Source: Jejuia rubra (GTDB lineage Bacteria > Bacteroidota > Bacteroidia > Flavobacteriales > Flavobacteriaceae). Taken from it: DNA of 64,000 bases. The stretch is taken from NCBI RefSeq assembly GCF_042684665.1, contig NZ_JBHULY010000019.1, positions 1 to 64,000 on the forward strand, written 5' to 3'. Position numbers and translations under genes: made by a program. Positions 8,955 through 17,074 of this stretch are shown piece by piece. How positions within the stretch are numbered: position 1 is the first letter of the stretch; each line of letters starts with the position of its first letter. The notes beneath the pieces were generated by a model. It saw only the letters and a list, made by a program, of their open reading frames with translations. It made no database searches and was not told where the DNA came from.

Positions 8955-9728
8955 TTATTCTTCTTCCTCGGCTACAACTGCTTCAGCTTTTTTGGCTTCA
9001 GCTTTCGGTGCGTCTTTTTCAGCTGCTCCAGCTTCTTTTTCAGCTTTACGTTCTGCCAAACCACCAGCTACAGCATCAGTAACGTGGGTTAAAATCTTGT
9101 TGATTGATTTAGAAGCATCGTCGTTTGCAGGGATCACATAATCCACTTGGCGTGGGTCTGAATTGGTATCCACCATTGCAAAGATTGGAATGTTTAATTT
9201 CTGTGCTTCTTTAATCGCAATGTGCTCACGCTTGATGTCTACAACAAATAAAGCACCTGGTAAACGCGTCATGTCACTGATAGAACCTAAGTTCTTTTCT
9301 AGCTTCGCTCTTAAACGGTCTACTTGTAAACGCTCCTTTTTAGATAACGTGTTGAACGTGCCATCCTTCTTCATTCTATCGATAGAGGCCATTTTCTTAA
9401 CCGCTTTTCTGATAGTAACAAAGTTGGTCAACATCCCACCTGGCCATCTTTCAGTGATGTAAGGCATGTTAATGGCACTTGCTTTTTCAGCAACGATGTC
9501 CTTCGCTTGCTTTTTAGTAGCTACGAACAAGATTTTACGTCCTGAAGCTGCAATTTTTGCCAATGCCGCTCCAGCTTCATCAATCTTAGCTGCCGTTTTG
9601 TAAAGGTTGATAATATGGATGCCGTTGCGCTCCATATAAACGTAAGGTGCCATGTTTGGGTCCCACTTACGTGTAAGGTGTCCAAAGTGTACACCTGCTT
9701 CTAGTAGTTCTTTTACTTCTACTGCCAT
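8955..9728 (-). CDS. rpsB: 30S ribosomal protein S2
   Basis: S2 of the small subunit, 257 residues from the chosen start MAVEVKELLEAGVHFGH (9728); an upstream in-frame ATG would add 19 non-conserved residues. The conserved S2 block HLTRKWDPNMAPYVY is present, and the C-terminus is a low-complexity Ala/Glu/Lys tail, as often seen in Bacteroidota. It is the first gene of the rpsB-tsf pair, separated from rpsI by 228 bp containing a hairpin and a palindromic repeat. Confidence 0.96.
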   Translation of the reverse strand: MAVEVKELLEAGVHFGHLTRKWDPNMAPYVYMERNGIHIINLYKTAAKIDEAGAALAKIAASGRKILFVATKKQAKDIVAEKASAINMPYITERWPGGMLTNFVTIRKAVKKMASIDRMKKDGTFNTLSKKERLQVDRLRAKLEKNLGSISDMTRLPGALFVVDIKREHIAIKEAQKLNIPIFAMVDTNSDPRQVDYVIPANDDASKSINKILTHVTDAVAGGLAERKAEKEAGAAEKDAPKAEAKKAEAVVAEEEE

Positions 9729-9867
9729 TTTTTGTAATAGTTTACGTTCTGTTGAATTAGCAATGGTAAAGTGGTCATTTTTCAAATCGCCTTCACCATT
9801 TAGATGCTAAACTAAATCTTTCCGCTTTCGCGAAATAGACAACAATAACTGGTTTTCAATTTTGCTG

Positions 9868-9885
9868 TCCCGATAGCTATCGGGA
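9868..9885. repeat. 18-bp perfect palindrome TCCCGATAGCTATCGGGA
   Basis: A perfect palindrome in the rpsI-rpsB gap. It shares the core of the repeat between pyrH and frr (6583-6596) and of a degraded copy near 20137-20150. Confidence 0.75.
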
Positions 9886-9909
9886 TAAGCGTTTTCAATA
9901 AAATAAAGT

Positions 9910-9941
9910 AATTCAGAATCTGAAGGATCAGATTCTGAATT
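9910..9941 (-). terminator. Hairpin terminator or attenuator after rpsI
   Basis: A perfect 14-bp stem (AATTCAGAATCTGA, loop AGGA) starts 16 bases after the rpsI stop codon. On the minus strand it is followed by ACTTTATTT, which is only moderately T-rich, so termination may be partial. Confidence 0.65.
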
Positions 9942-9956
9942 AAGAGTTTTGGAATA

Positions 9957-10343
9957 TTAACGTTTAGAGAACTGGAATTTCTTACGCGCTTTCTTCTGAC
10001 CGAATTTCTTACGCTCCACCATTCTTGGATCTCTTGTTAACAAACCTTCTGGCTTAAGGATACCTCTGTTTTCGGCATCTACCTCGCAAAGTGCTCGGGA
10101 GATGGCTAAACGCACAGCTTCTGCCTGACCAGTGATACCACCGCCATATACATTTACTGTAATATCAAAGTTGCCATCATTGTTAGTCAAAGCCAATGGT
10201 TGCTTTACCTTGTACTGCAATGTAGCAGTGGTAAAGTAACTCGCTAAGTCTTTTTTGTTCACCGTGATGTTACCTTTTCCTTCGGCAACATACACACGAG
10301 CAACAGCCGTCTTTCTACGGCCGATTTTGTGAATTACATCCAT
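9957..10343 (-). CDS. rpsI: 30S ribosomal protein S9
   Basis: S9 of the small subunit, 128 residues. It begins MDVIHKIGRRKTAVARVYV and ends with the basic tail KKARKKFQFSKR that reaches the ribosomal P site in this family. Its ATG overlaps the rplM stop codon by one base (TAATG), so the two are translationally coupled, the standard rplM-rpsI operon. Confidence 0.97.
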   Translation of the reverse strand: MDVIHKIGRRKTAVARVYVAEGKGNITVNKKDLASYFTTATLQYKVKQPLALTNNDGNFDITVNVYGGGITGQAEAVRLAISRALCEVDAENRGILKPEGLLTRDPRMVERKKFGQKKARKKFQFSKR

Positions 10344-10798
10344 TAATTAAATTCGTTTAAATTGATTGTTTTTGGTTTTTGAGCCTCGTGTTTGTGCTCA
10401 GAACCAACTACAACCGTTAGGTTACGGAATAAAGCTGAACCTAGTTTGTTTTTAGGTAGCATTCCTTTTACTGATTTTTCTACTAAGCGTGCTGGGCTTT
10501 TTCCAAACAACTCGTTAGCAGTTAAACTTCTTTGCCCACCTGGGTAACCTGTGTGACGGATATACGTTTTATCGTTCCACTTGTTTCCAGATAAGTTGAT
10601 TTTTTCAGCATTGATAACAATTACGTTATCTCCGCAATCAACGTGTGGCGTGAAGTTTGGCTTGTGCTTACCTCTTAAAAGTTTTGCAACTTTAGAAGCT
10701 AAACGACCAAGCGTTTGATTTTCAGCATCAACAACTACCCACTGCTTATCAACAGTAGCTTTGTTGGCCGAAATCGTTTTGTAGCTTAATGTGTCCAC
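10343..10798 (-). CDS. rplM: 50S ribosomal protein L13
   Basis: L13 of the large subunit, 151 residues. Conserved blocks are WVVVDAENQTLGRLASKVA, KPNFTPHVDCGDNVIVINA and GMLPKNKLG. It is the first gene of the rplM-rpsI unit and is preceded by a near-perfect Bacteroidota promoter at 10848-10878. Confidence 0.97.
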   Translation of the reverse strand: MDTLSYKTISANKATVDKQWVVVDAENQTLGRLASKVAKLLRGKHKPNFTPHVDCGDNVIVINAEKINLSGNKWNDKTYIRHTGYPGGQRSLTANELFGKSPARLVEKSVKGMLPKNKLGSALFRNLTVVVGSEHKHEAQKPKTINLNEFN

Positions 10799-10847
10799 AC
10801 TTACTTATTTTTCTGATTAAACATTTCTCTTTCTGAAAAAGAGTTTG

Positions 10848-10878
10848 CAAATCTACGATTAAATATTTGATTACCAAA
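10848..10878 (-). promoter_or_regulatory. Promoter of rplM-rpsI
   Basis: On the minus strand TTTG (10875-10878), exactly 19 bp, then TAGATTTG (10848-10855). This matches the Bacteroidota consensus at both boxes and lies about 50 bp before the rplM start codon. Confidence 0.8.
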
Positions 10879-10982
10879 TAGCGGGTTGGCTTTTTTAGGA
10901 AGTATTTTTAGTGGAAAAAACTACTTGAAAAATGGGGTGTTATCCCAAATTTAGGTTAAAGAAATTTGAATAAATCTGCCCA

Positions 10983-11570
10983 TTATTTGATGCCAAAATT
11001 TTCTAGCATGAGCAACAGCCCTTTTTTAAGTTGACCTAGTGCCTCATGATTTGAAAGTCCGGAAACATCCTTTGAGATAATTATGGGCTCAATACCCATT
11101 AATAGCGTAAAAATATGACTCATTTCGTTTTTTTCTTTAGTGGCAAAATCGGTGTTTTTGAAAGCGAGTTGTAGCGCTTTTTCACGTCGGGCACCCCGGG
11201 TAGATTCAGAAGACGTCGAGGCTAAATTAAAGCTGAGGTATTTTCTGAAGGCATTTTCGTTTTCGATAGCTAGCAGGTTAAAGTAATCTTGAATACCGAG
11301 AATCGTGTCTTTCAAACTTTGGCCTTTTAGCGTTTCTATGAGTTCTTCTGGGCTTAAGGTATTGATGTCCAAACTGGCTTCGGAAGCCAAAACATCCACA
11401 TTGGAATAATATCTGTAAATAGTAGCCCTAGAAACTCCAGCTTTGAAGGCCACATCTTCAAGGCTAAAATCCAACCCGCCTTTTAAAAAATCGTGGGTGC
11501 TTTTAAGAATCTTGTCTCTGGTACTCTGTTTCTGATTGCTTCTTCCCGTATTAATGTAATCTTCATTCAT
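10983..11570 (-). CDS. TetR-family transcriptional regulator
   Basis: A 195-residue one-component regulator. The N-terminal helix-turn-helix spans about 18-65, with the recognition region VAFKAGVSRATIYRYYSN. The C-terminal ligand-binding part is not specific enough to name a ligand. It is divergent from a cupin gene 73 bp away (counted to the preferred cupin start). The gap holds two copies of an AGACA-type palindrome, one directly before each start codon, so self-regulation and control of the cupin gene are likely. Confidence 0.85.
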   Translation of the reverse strand: MNEDYINTGRSNQKQSTRDKILKSTHDFLKGGLDFSLEDVAFKAGVSRATIYRYYSNVDVLASEASLDINTLSPEELIETLKGQSLKDTILGIQDYFNLLAIENENAFRKYLSFNLASTSSESTRGARREKALQLAFKNTDFATKEKNEMSHIFTLLMGIEPIIISKDVSGLSNHEALGQLKKGLLLMLENFGIK

Positions 11571-11584
11571 GAGACAAATATCTT
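11571..11584. promoter_or_regulatory. Operator-like palindrome at the tetR start
   Basis: AGACAAATATCT (11573-11584) is a near-palindrome directly upstream of the regulator ATG. It overlaps the minus-strand -7-like box GATATTTG, which has a TTTTG 19 bp upstream. It matches the second copy at 11627-11638 apart from one base. Binding by the TetR protein is inferred. Confidence 0.6.
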
Positions 11585-11591
11585 ATAAGTT

Positions 11592-11622
11592 TTTGATATT
11601 TCAAAAATTATTAATATGTTTG
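11592..11622 (+). promoter_or_regulatory. Promoter of the cupin gene
   Basis: TTTG (11592-11595), 19 bp, TATGTTTG (11615-11622). Both boxes match the Bacteroidota consensus. The ATG at 11616 lies inside the -7 box, which is why a later start is preferred for the cupin gene. Confidence 0.75.
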
Positions 11623-11626
11623 TGAG

Positions 11627-11638
11627 ACAAATGTCTTA
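11627..11638. promoter_or_regulatory. Operator-like palindrome at the cupin start
   Basis: AGACA-AA-TGTCT is a perfect 5+2+5 palindrome placed just after the -7 box and just before the cupin ATG at 11643. This suits repression by the adjacent TetR protein. Confidence 0.65.
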
Positions 11639-11642
11639 TAAA

Positions 11643-12077
11643 ATGAAACCAACCAATTCAAAATGGGTCTTAGGCCATAAAGTAACTGTATTTGATACTA
11701 CCGGAGATTATGATTTAATGCTGGCAGAAACGCCTGCCAATGTACCAGGACCTCCACCGCACTTGCACAAATCTTTTAAAGAATCCTTTTTAATTGTTGA
11801 AGGTGAAATGGAATTCTTTATTAATGGTGAAGTCAAAGTGGTACGGGCAGGAGAGTCTGTGGATGTACCGCCAAATACCCTACATACATTTGGCAACAAA
11901 AGTGATATGCCTTGCAAATGGGTCAATATCCATAGTCCGAAAGGTTTTAGGAGTTTCTTTGAAAAAATGGGAATCCCTGCCGATTTGGAAGGCGCACCAG
12001 AAAAATCCATTGCTCCGGAAATTATTCAAAATGTGATGGCTTCTGCGGCAGATTTTGATATGATTATCAAAGTGTAG
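11643..12077 (+). CDS. Cupin-domain protein
   Basis: A small cytoplasmic cupin of 144 residues. Motif 1 is PPPHLHKSFKESFLIVEG, with two histidines and a glutamate as metal ligands; motif 2 is DVPPNTLHTFGN with the last histidine. The start at MKPTNSKWV is chosen because upstream in-frame ATGs (11616, 11631) lie in the promoter and operator. The substrate is unknown. It is divergent from the TetR gene and convergent with a second cupin gene, which suggests a small TetR-controlled locus. Confidence 0.8.
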   Translation: MKPTNSKWVLGHKVTVFDTTGDYDLMLAETPANVPGPPPHLHKSFKESFLIVEGEMEFFINGEVKVVRAGESVDVPPNTLHTFGNKSDMPCKWVNIHSPKGFRSFFEKMGIPADLEGAPEKSIAPEIIQNVMASAADFDMIIKV

Positions 12078-12120
12078 ACTTTAGCTCTTTTCGATTTAGG
12101 TTTGAGCTATTTTTCTACAC
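12072..12120. terminator. Hairpin between two convergent cupin genes
   Basis: Nested inverted repeats GTGTAGA/TCTACAC (12072-12078, 12114-12120) and TAGCTC/GAGCTA (12082-12087, 12104-12109), with T-rich flanks, lie over the two stop codons. It probably ends both transcripts. Confidence 0.55.
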
Positions 12121-12664
12121 CAGTGTATTTTTTATAGATAGCTCTATACCCTAATAACCTAGCCAAAGGCCCAACAGTGTTCATTAAAATATTTTGAATG
12201 CCCAGAGGGATAGTTGCCAATCTGGAAGGGCTTTCTAGGTATTTTCCCGTTACCATAGCTTGCAAAAAGGGCAGTTTGCCTTCTTTTACCTTTCGGTCAT
12301 TAATCATCCCGAACAAATTTTCAATAAATAGATCCACGTCTATCCCGGGGGTAATGGTTTGAATGTACTCTACGGGAGCATCATCGGTATTATAATGGTT
12401 GTGCGCCTCGTTTTTTGGCAATGTAACTTCCTCCCCGGCATTGAGATAGTGTTGTTGCCCATCAAGAAAATAAGTCATTCTACCCGATAGGATTTTAAAG
12501 GTTTCTTCTTGTAGAATATGGATGTGGTCATCAACGGTTTGACCTTTGCTTTTTAAGGTAACTTTCATTGTAACGCGTTCGCCATTGGTGTCGGCCGAGG
12601 TTTCTAAAAATTCGATAGTATCTCCGCTAAACTGATCGACTACTTTTTGTCCTTTGGTTGGCAT
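12107..12664 (-). CDS. Cupin-domain protein
   Basis: A 185-residue protein with one cupin domain at about 35-110. Motif 1 DDHIHILQEETFKILSG supplies two histidines and a glutamate; motif 2 LPKNEAHNHYN supplies the third histidine. The C-terminal 70 residues are hydrophobic-rich and may associate with membrane or partner. The substrate is unknown. It is convergent with the TetR-linked cupin gene. Confidence 0.75.
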   Translation of the reverse strand: MPTKGQKVVDQFSGDTIEFLETSADTNGERVTMKVTLKSKGQTVDDHIHILQEETFKILSGRMTYFLDGQQHYLNAGEEVTLPKNEAHNHYNTDDAPVEYIQTITPGIDVDLFIENLFGMINDRKVKEGKLPFLQAMVTGKYLESPSRLATIPLGIQNILMNTVGPLARLLGYRAIYKKYTGVEK

Positions 12665-12804
12665 ATTGGTTGGATTTATGGATTAAGATAGAAATATAAC
12701 AAAAACTCAGGAATCGTATTGGGGACATCTTTATGATTTACACTGGTACTGGCCTTTTGTATTTTTTTTATAAAACTTTTAAATTGGAATAGTTTGGTAC
12801 GACC

Positions 12805-12835
12805 TTTGGTTTACGTATTGCTTTTTTTATCTTTG
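12805..12835 (+). promoter_or_regulatory. Promoter of rpoN
   Basis: TTTG (12805-12808), 19 bp, TATCTTTG (12828-12835): a full match to the Bacteroidota housekeeping promoter, ending 17 bp before the rpoN start codon. Confidence 0.85.
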
Positions 12836-12852
12836 ATTAACATCAAACAACC

Positions 12853-14313
12853 ATGTTAAAGCAGCAATTACAGTTTAAATTATCGCAGAAACTTTCACCT
12901 CAGCAGATTCAGTTGATGAAGCTCATCCAATTGCCTACCCAGGCGTTTGAGCAACGTTTGAAACAGGAACTGGAGGAAAATCCTGCCTTGGAAAAGGGCA
13001 AGGAAAGTGCAGATAACGATCTGGATGCTGATTTAAATAATGATGCAGACGACTATGGAGACAGCGACTCCATAAATGCCGAGGATATTAACGTTGACGA
13101 GTATTTGAGTGACGACGAAATTCCAGATTACCGCACCCAGGCCAATAATTACAGCGGGGACGATGATGAGAAAACCATTCCCTACGCTGCCGGCACCTCA
13201 TTTACGCAACATTTAATCAATCAGTTGAACACATACCGATTAACGGATGATGAACGGGATATTGCAGAGTTTTTAGTGGGTAGCGTGGACGAGAGCGGTT
13301 ATATCCGGCGTTCACTTTCCGATATTGTGGATGATTTGGCGTTTACACAGAATGTTTACACTACCGAAGATAGTATTGGAAAAGTACTGAAAATTGTGCA
13401 TCAATTGGACCCTGCCGGGGTGGGAGCTCGAAATTTGCAGGAATGCTTGAGCATTCAACTGCATAGAAAAGAGAAAAATGCGGATACGGATTTGGCTATT
13501 CAAATTATCGATGGAGCTTTTGATGCCTTTACCAAAAAGCATTACAAAAAACTTTTGAGCAAATTTGATATTACGGAGGCACAGCTTAAAGATGCCATTT
13601 CTGAAATTGAACATTTAAACCCAAAACCGGGTGGCTCCTATTCGGGCAACAATCGTATTGTGGAGCATGTGGTGCCGGATTTCGCCATAAAAATTGTAGA
13701 TGGCGAATTGGAGTTAACTCTTAACGGCAGAAATGCACCAGAATTGCACGTGTCCCGTGAGTACAACAATATGCTAAAGGGCTATAAGGATGCTAAGGAT
13801 AAGAGTAAATCCCAGAAGGATGCCGTACTTTTTATCAAACAAAAGCTGGACGCCGCCAAATGGTTTATAGAAGCGATTAAGCAACGCCAACAGACTTTAT
13901 TTGTGACCATGAGCGCTATTATGCACTATCAAAAAGATTATTTTTTAACGGGTGATGAGCGCCAATTGAAACCGATGATCCTTAAGGATATTGCTGATGA
14001 AATTGATATGGATGTTTCTACTGTATCAAGAGTAGCAAATAGTAAATATGTGGACACGCCTTATGGTACAAAGTTAATTAAGGAATTCTTCTCGGAATCC
14101 ATGAAGAACGACCAGGGAGAGGATGTATCCACTCGGGAAATCAAAAAAATCCTAGAAACAGTAATAGAAGAAGAAAACAAAAGGAAACCGCTTACCGATG
14201 AAGCCTTGGCGAAAATGTTAAAAGAGAAAGGCTACCCCATCGCGCGACGTACCGTTGCAAAATACAGGGAACAACTGGATATTCCAGTGGCCCGTTTAAG
14301 GAAAAAGATATGA
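12853..14313 (+). CDS. rpoN: RNA polymerase sigma-54 factor
   Basis: An alternative sigma factor that directs RNA polymerase to -24/-12 promoters and needs an AAA+ activator. It has 486 residues. Region I is the glutamine/leucine-rich start (QLQFKLSQKLSPQQIQLMKL). An acidic region follows at about 50-110, then the core-binding domain. The RpoN box is ARRTVAKYRE near residue 460. Its stop overlaps the next gene's start (ATGA). Confidence 0.96.
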   Translation: MLKQQLQFKLSQKLSPQQIQLMKLIQLPTQAFEQRLKQELEENPALEKGKESADNDLDADLNNDADDYGDSDSINAEDINVDEYLSDDEIPDYRTQANNYSGDDDEKTIPYAAGTSFTQHLINQLNTYRLTDDERDIAEFLVGSVDESGYIRRSLSDIVDDLAFTQNVYTTEDSIGKVLKIVHQLDPAGVGARNLQECLSIQLHRKEKNADTDLAIQIIDGAFDAFTKKHYKKLLSKFDITEAQLKDAISEIEHLNPKPGGSYSGNNRIVEHVVPDFAIKIVDGELELTLNGRNAPELHVSREYNNMLKGYKDAKDKSKSQKDAVLFIKQKLDAAKWFIEAIKQRQQTLFVTMSAIMHYQKDYFLTGDERQLKPMILKDIADEIDMDVSTVSRVANSKYVDTPYGTKLIKEFFSESMKNDQGEDVSTREIKKILETVIEEENKRKPLTDEALAKMLKEKGYPIARRTVAKYREQLDIPVARLRKKI

Positions 14314-14921
14314 TAGGCCATCATATTCTTAGGAGTATATCGGCAATCTTTCATCCGTTAATCATGCCGATTGCTGGTGTTATTTTTTATTTCGCCAAAT
14401 CGCCTAGGTTTATTCCAGAAGAAATCATCAAAGCTCATTTGGTATCCCTTACTATTCTGACGATTTTTCTCCCTATCCTCTTGTATTTTCTATTAAAAAC
14501 AATCGGTAAGGTAAAATCTATTCATCTTGCCACCACGCAGGAACGTATCATTCCACTTATTTTGAATGCTATTGTTATTATTTTGGTGATTAAACGCATT
14601 ATAAAACCCAGCCAAACTGTGGAGCTGTACTACTTTTTCGTTGGGATTTTGATATCCAATATTTCTTGTTTGGCCTTGGCGTTTTTTACGGTAAAGGCCA
14701 GCTTACATATGGTAGCGGTCTCGGGGATTTTTATGTTTTTTATTGCCTTAGGTATCCATTTTAGCATTAATATTAATGGCACTTTAGCTTTAATGAGTGT
14801 AATAACCGGGGCAGTAGCTACATCGCGGTTGCATATGAATGCTCATACATATGGCGAATTGACTATGGGTGTTTTTATTGGGATGTTTCCCCAATTGATT
14901 TTGGTGAATTATTGGCTTTAA
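14310..14921 (+). CDS. Polytopic membrane protein, PAP2-like
   Basis: A 203-residue inner-membrane protein with about five or six hydrophobic segments. The C-terminal stretch ATSRLHMNAHTYGELTMG with conserved His residues recalls the end of PAP2-type phosphatase folds, but the full signature is not seen. The function is therefore open. It overlaps rpoN by four bases and is likely co-translated with it. Its 3' end overlaps the opposing barrel gene by four bases. Confidence 0.6.
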   Translation: MIGHHILRSISAIFHPLIMPIAGVIFYFAKSPRFIPEEIIKAHLVSLTILTIFLPILLYFLLKTIGKVKSIHLATTQERIIPLILNAIVIILVIKRIIKPSQTVELYYFFVGILISNISCLALAFFTVKASLHMVAVSGIFMFFIALGIHFSININGTLALMSVITGAVATSRLHMNAHTYGELTMGVFIGMFPQLILVNYWL

Positions 14922-15613
14922 AGGATGTAGAACATTAATCCGAGCTTTACGGCATTCATATCCAAGGTTTCGCCATTAATTGTGGTGCTATCTGAAAAAA
15001 TAGGATTGAGGCCGTAATAGGCATAAAGGTTCCAGGTATTATAGCCCACGCTTAGTGTAAGCCCGTATTGAAAATTATTAAAATCGCCGTTGTTGCTGTA
15101 TTTCAATTTCCCCAAACTGCCTTCAAACTTGCTTCGGTTTGTAAAGGCATATCCAAATTTTACGCCAGCATAAATGCGCCAAAATTTGTAATCGGAAATC
15201 GTGGAGGTACGCCAGCGGTATTCAATCGGTAATTCCAAGACGTGTTCGGAAAACTTATTTTTCGTGAAACTTATTGTGCTTCCATCAATAATGCTGTAAT
15301 TAAAATTTCCTGAATTATCCTTTTGGATGAGGATATTTTGAATGTAAGAGTTTGTTGAATATCCTAAACCGATGCCAATAGCTTTATTGCGTCTTTTATT
15401 TATGGGCATATCCTTGATGTAGCCCAAATGGAACCCGAGAGAAAAGCTCCGCTGTTTTAGTCCACTGGGTTGATTGCCCAAAACATTATAGGTGATGCCA
15501 AGATAAAATTGGTCTTCTTTGTATAATGAATCCTTAACCTTGCTGGTGATGTCTTGGGAAAAAAGGTTTACCGAAAAAAGAGTTAAAACTAAAAGTATTA
15601 AAAGGTGCTTCAT
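14918..15613 (-). CDS. PorT-like outer-membrane beta-barrel protein
   Basis: A signal peptide (MKHLLILLVLTLFSVNLFSQ) precedes a 210-residue barrel-type protein with repeated amphipathic strands (FSLGFHLGYIKD, WRIYAGVKFGYAF, FQYGLTLSVGYNTW) and an aromatic C-terminus (KLGLMFYIL). It fits the broad PorT/OMP_b-brl_2 group, but T9SS PorT itself is not claimed. Its 3' end overlaps the opposing membrane-protein gene. Confidence 0.6.
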   Translation of the reverse strand: MKHLLILLVLTLFSVNLFSQDITSKVKDSLYKEDQFYLGITYNVLGNQPSGLKQRSFSLGFHLGYIKDMPINKRRNKAIGIGLGYSTNSYIQNILIQKDNSGNFNYSIIDGSTISFTKNKFSEHVLELPIEYRWRTSTISDYKFWRIYAGVKFGYAFTNRSKFEGSLGKLKYSNNGDFNNFQYGLTLSVGYNTWNLYAYYGLNPIFSDSTTINGETLDMNAVKLGLMFYIL

Positions 15614-15725
15614 TTGAAATTTCTCTCCAAAACAAATATAGCTAACATTTTACACGGATTGTAGTCTGAAGGAAGCAATATCACAAATATAAAAGTGAAA
15701 CTAAATGCTGGAGGCTATTTAGCAA

Positions 15726-16178
15726 CTAAAGAAGCTTCCCTTTTTCAATAATTTTATTCCCATTGCGCTTATAAAACACCTTCTTTCCATTAGCGCAGAA
15801 AGAGTAATTACCGTATGATTTTTTTTCCTTAGCCGTTAATAGTAAAACGTCATTTTCATCGCACTCGTAATCTTTGGCTACTTTCTTTTTAATATGCTCA
15901 ATCGTGGCGCGTCCTTTTTTAAGCTGTCTCTGAATTTTTGAATTTAACTGAGGTTCTTCAAAATCTTCCGCTACACCACAGGCATTTGGTTTTAGGGGCT
16001 TGATGTCTTTCATTTCAGTGCTATCTACAAGCGTCATCGGTTGCATATCGATATATTCCCAAGTGTAGTCGGCCTTTAGCAAAACACGCCGGCCATCTTC
16101 GGTTTTTACGATATAGTTATTTTGGGAAATAGCCGTAACAGACAACAAAAACAAAAGAATATAAAGGCAATGCTTCAT
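15726..16178 (-). CDS. DUF3157-like exported protein
   Basis: A signal peptide (1-18) is followed by YIVKTEDGRRVLLKADYTWEYI, a short motif of the DUF3157 type also found in many Flavobacteriaceae envelope proteins. Total length is 150 residues. The remainder is lysine-rich with two cysteines. Function is unknown. It stands alone between the barrel gene and the XRE regulator gene. Confidence 0.55.
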   Translation of the reverse strand: MKHCLYILLFLLSVTAISQNNYIVKTEDGRRVLLKADYTWEYIDMQPMTLVDSTEMKDIKPLKPNACGVAEDFEEPQLNSKIQRQLKKGRATIEHIKKKVAKDYECDENDVLLLTAKEKKSYGNYSFCANGKKVFYKRNGNKIIEKGKLL

Positions 16179-16217
16179 AGCAGAAAAATCTTTTAAGATG
16201 AATTCAAAAATACGATT

Positions 16218-16448
16218 TTATTCCTCAATATCTCCATCAGGTTCAGCATTCACATATTCCAAAATATCGGCTGGTTGACAATCCAAGGCTTTACAGATGG
16301 CTTCCAAAGTTGAAAAGCGAATGGCTTTGGCCTTTCCAGATTTTAAAATGGAAAGATTCGCCTCGGTGATGCCAATAATTTCGGCCAGCTCCTTGCTTTT
16401 CATGTTGCGTTTGGAAAGCACTATGTCTAGGTTTACGATGATCGGCAT
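16218..16448 (-). CDS. XRE-family helix-turn-helix regulator
   Basis: A 76-residue Cro/C1-type DNA-binding protein (YozG-like). The helix-turn-helix is in KELAEIIGITEANLSILKSGKA, and LEAICKALDCQPADILEY is the usual end of the domain. It lies 3 bp after the DUF2975 gene, a common bacterial pair, and probably controls that operon through the palindromes at 16965-17014. Confidence 0.88.
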   Translation of the reverse strand: MPIIVNLDIVLSKRNMKSKELAEIIGITEANLSILKSGKAKAIRFSTLEAICKALDCQPADILEYVNAEPDGDIEE

Positions 16449-16451
16449 GAG

Positions 16452-16955
16452 CTATATGGTTAAATCGTTCTCTTGTTTGGTGTAGCGTGCTTGTGCAAAA
16501 ACTTCACTTAAAAACATGAAAAATAAGCCAATAATGATGGGCGTGATCAAAGAAAAATCTATCCCAAGTCTTACGTCACTCAAGAGCATCAGTCTTGTAA
16601 AGAACTTAAAGACCGCATAAGAAACACCGCAGACTAAAATTAGCAAACCGATCTTTTTAAAATTACTAATGATCAATTCAGAAAAATAATTGCCTTCGGA
16701 TAAGTCCTTTAACGTGCATTTAAGCAAATATACGGCTCTAACAAAAAGAAGATAAATAATAGCCGTAATAATCATTAAAGGAATTAGTTTCTGAATACTA
16801 ATATTTGATGCGTCGTACCCTTCAATAATTCTTAGATCGGAAGTATCGCCCTGTTGAACTGCAATTGGAACAAAAACTAATATGGCAACAAAGGCAATTA
16901 GCAATAAATAATAATAAATGTTTATCAATTTTTTTAAAACTTGAATAGTTTTCAT
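16452..16955 (-). CDS. DUF2975 membrane protein
   Basis: A 167-residue inner-membrane protein with four predicted helices (about 14-32, 54-74, 95-115 and 130-152) and the DUF2975 pattern (LLKCTLKDLSEGNYFSE between helices 2 and 3). It is paired with a small XRE regulator, which suggests a membrane protein that modulates the regulator or responds to stress; this role is inferred. A promoter lies between two operator-like palindromes upstream. Confidence 0.82.
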   Translation of the reverse strand: MKTIQVLKKLINIYYYLLLIAFVAILVFVPIAVQQGDTSDLRIIEGYDASNISIQKLIPLMIITAIIYLLFVRAVYLLKCTLKDLSEGNYFSELIISNFKKIGLLILVCGVSYAVFKFFTRLMLLSDVRLGIDFSLITPIIIGLFFMFLSEVFAQARYTKQENDLTI

Positions 16956-16964
16956 AATGATTAA

Positions 16965-17014
16965 TTATTGTTTAACAATAACAAAACTATATAAAATTAT
17001 TGAAAAACAATAAT
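16965..17014 (-). promoter_or_regulatory. Promoter with two palindromic operators for the DUF2975-XRE operon
   Basis: The 17-bp palindrome TTATTGTTTAACAATAA (16965-16981) and ATTATTG-AAAAA-CAATAAT (16996-17014) flank the minus-strand -7 box TAGTTTTG (16982-16989). A TTG about 18 bp upstream of it lies inside the second palindrome. This layout suits self-repression by the small XRE protein. Confidence 0.65.
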
Positions 17015-17059
17015 TATTTTGAAAATTTTAAATTTCCCCATAAAACCAAAAGCATTATC

Positions 17060-17067
17060 TATATTTG
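17060..17067 (+). promoter_or_regulatory. Putative -7 box of the bioFDA operon
   Basis: TATATTTG fits TAnnTTTG and lies seven bases before the bioF ATG. A clear -33 TTTG is not seen, and no BirA-type operator was recognised. Confidence 0.5.
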
Positions 17068-17074
17068 TTTTTAG

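Noticed and set aside
11616..11642. Longer start of the TetR-linked cupin gene
   Set aside because: The ATG at 11616 lies in the -7 box and the one at 11631 in the operator.
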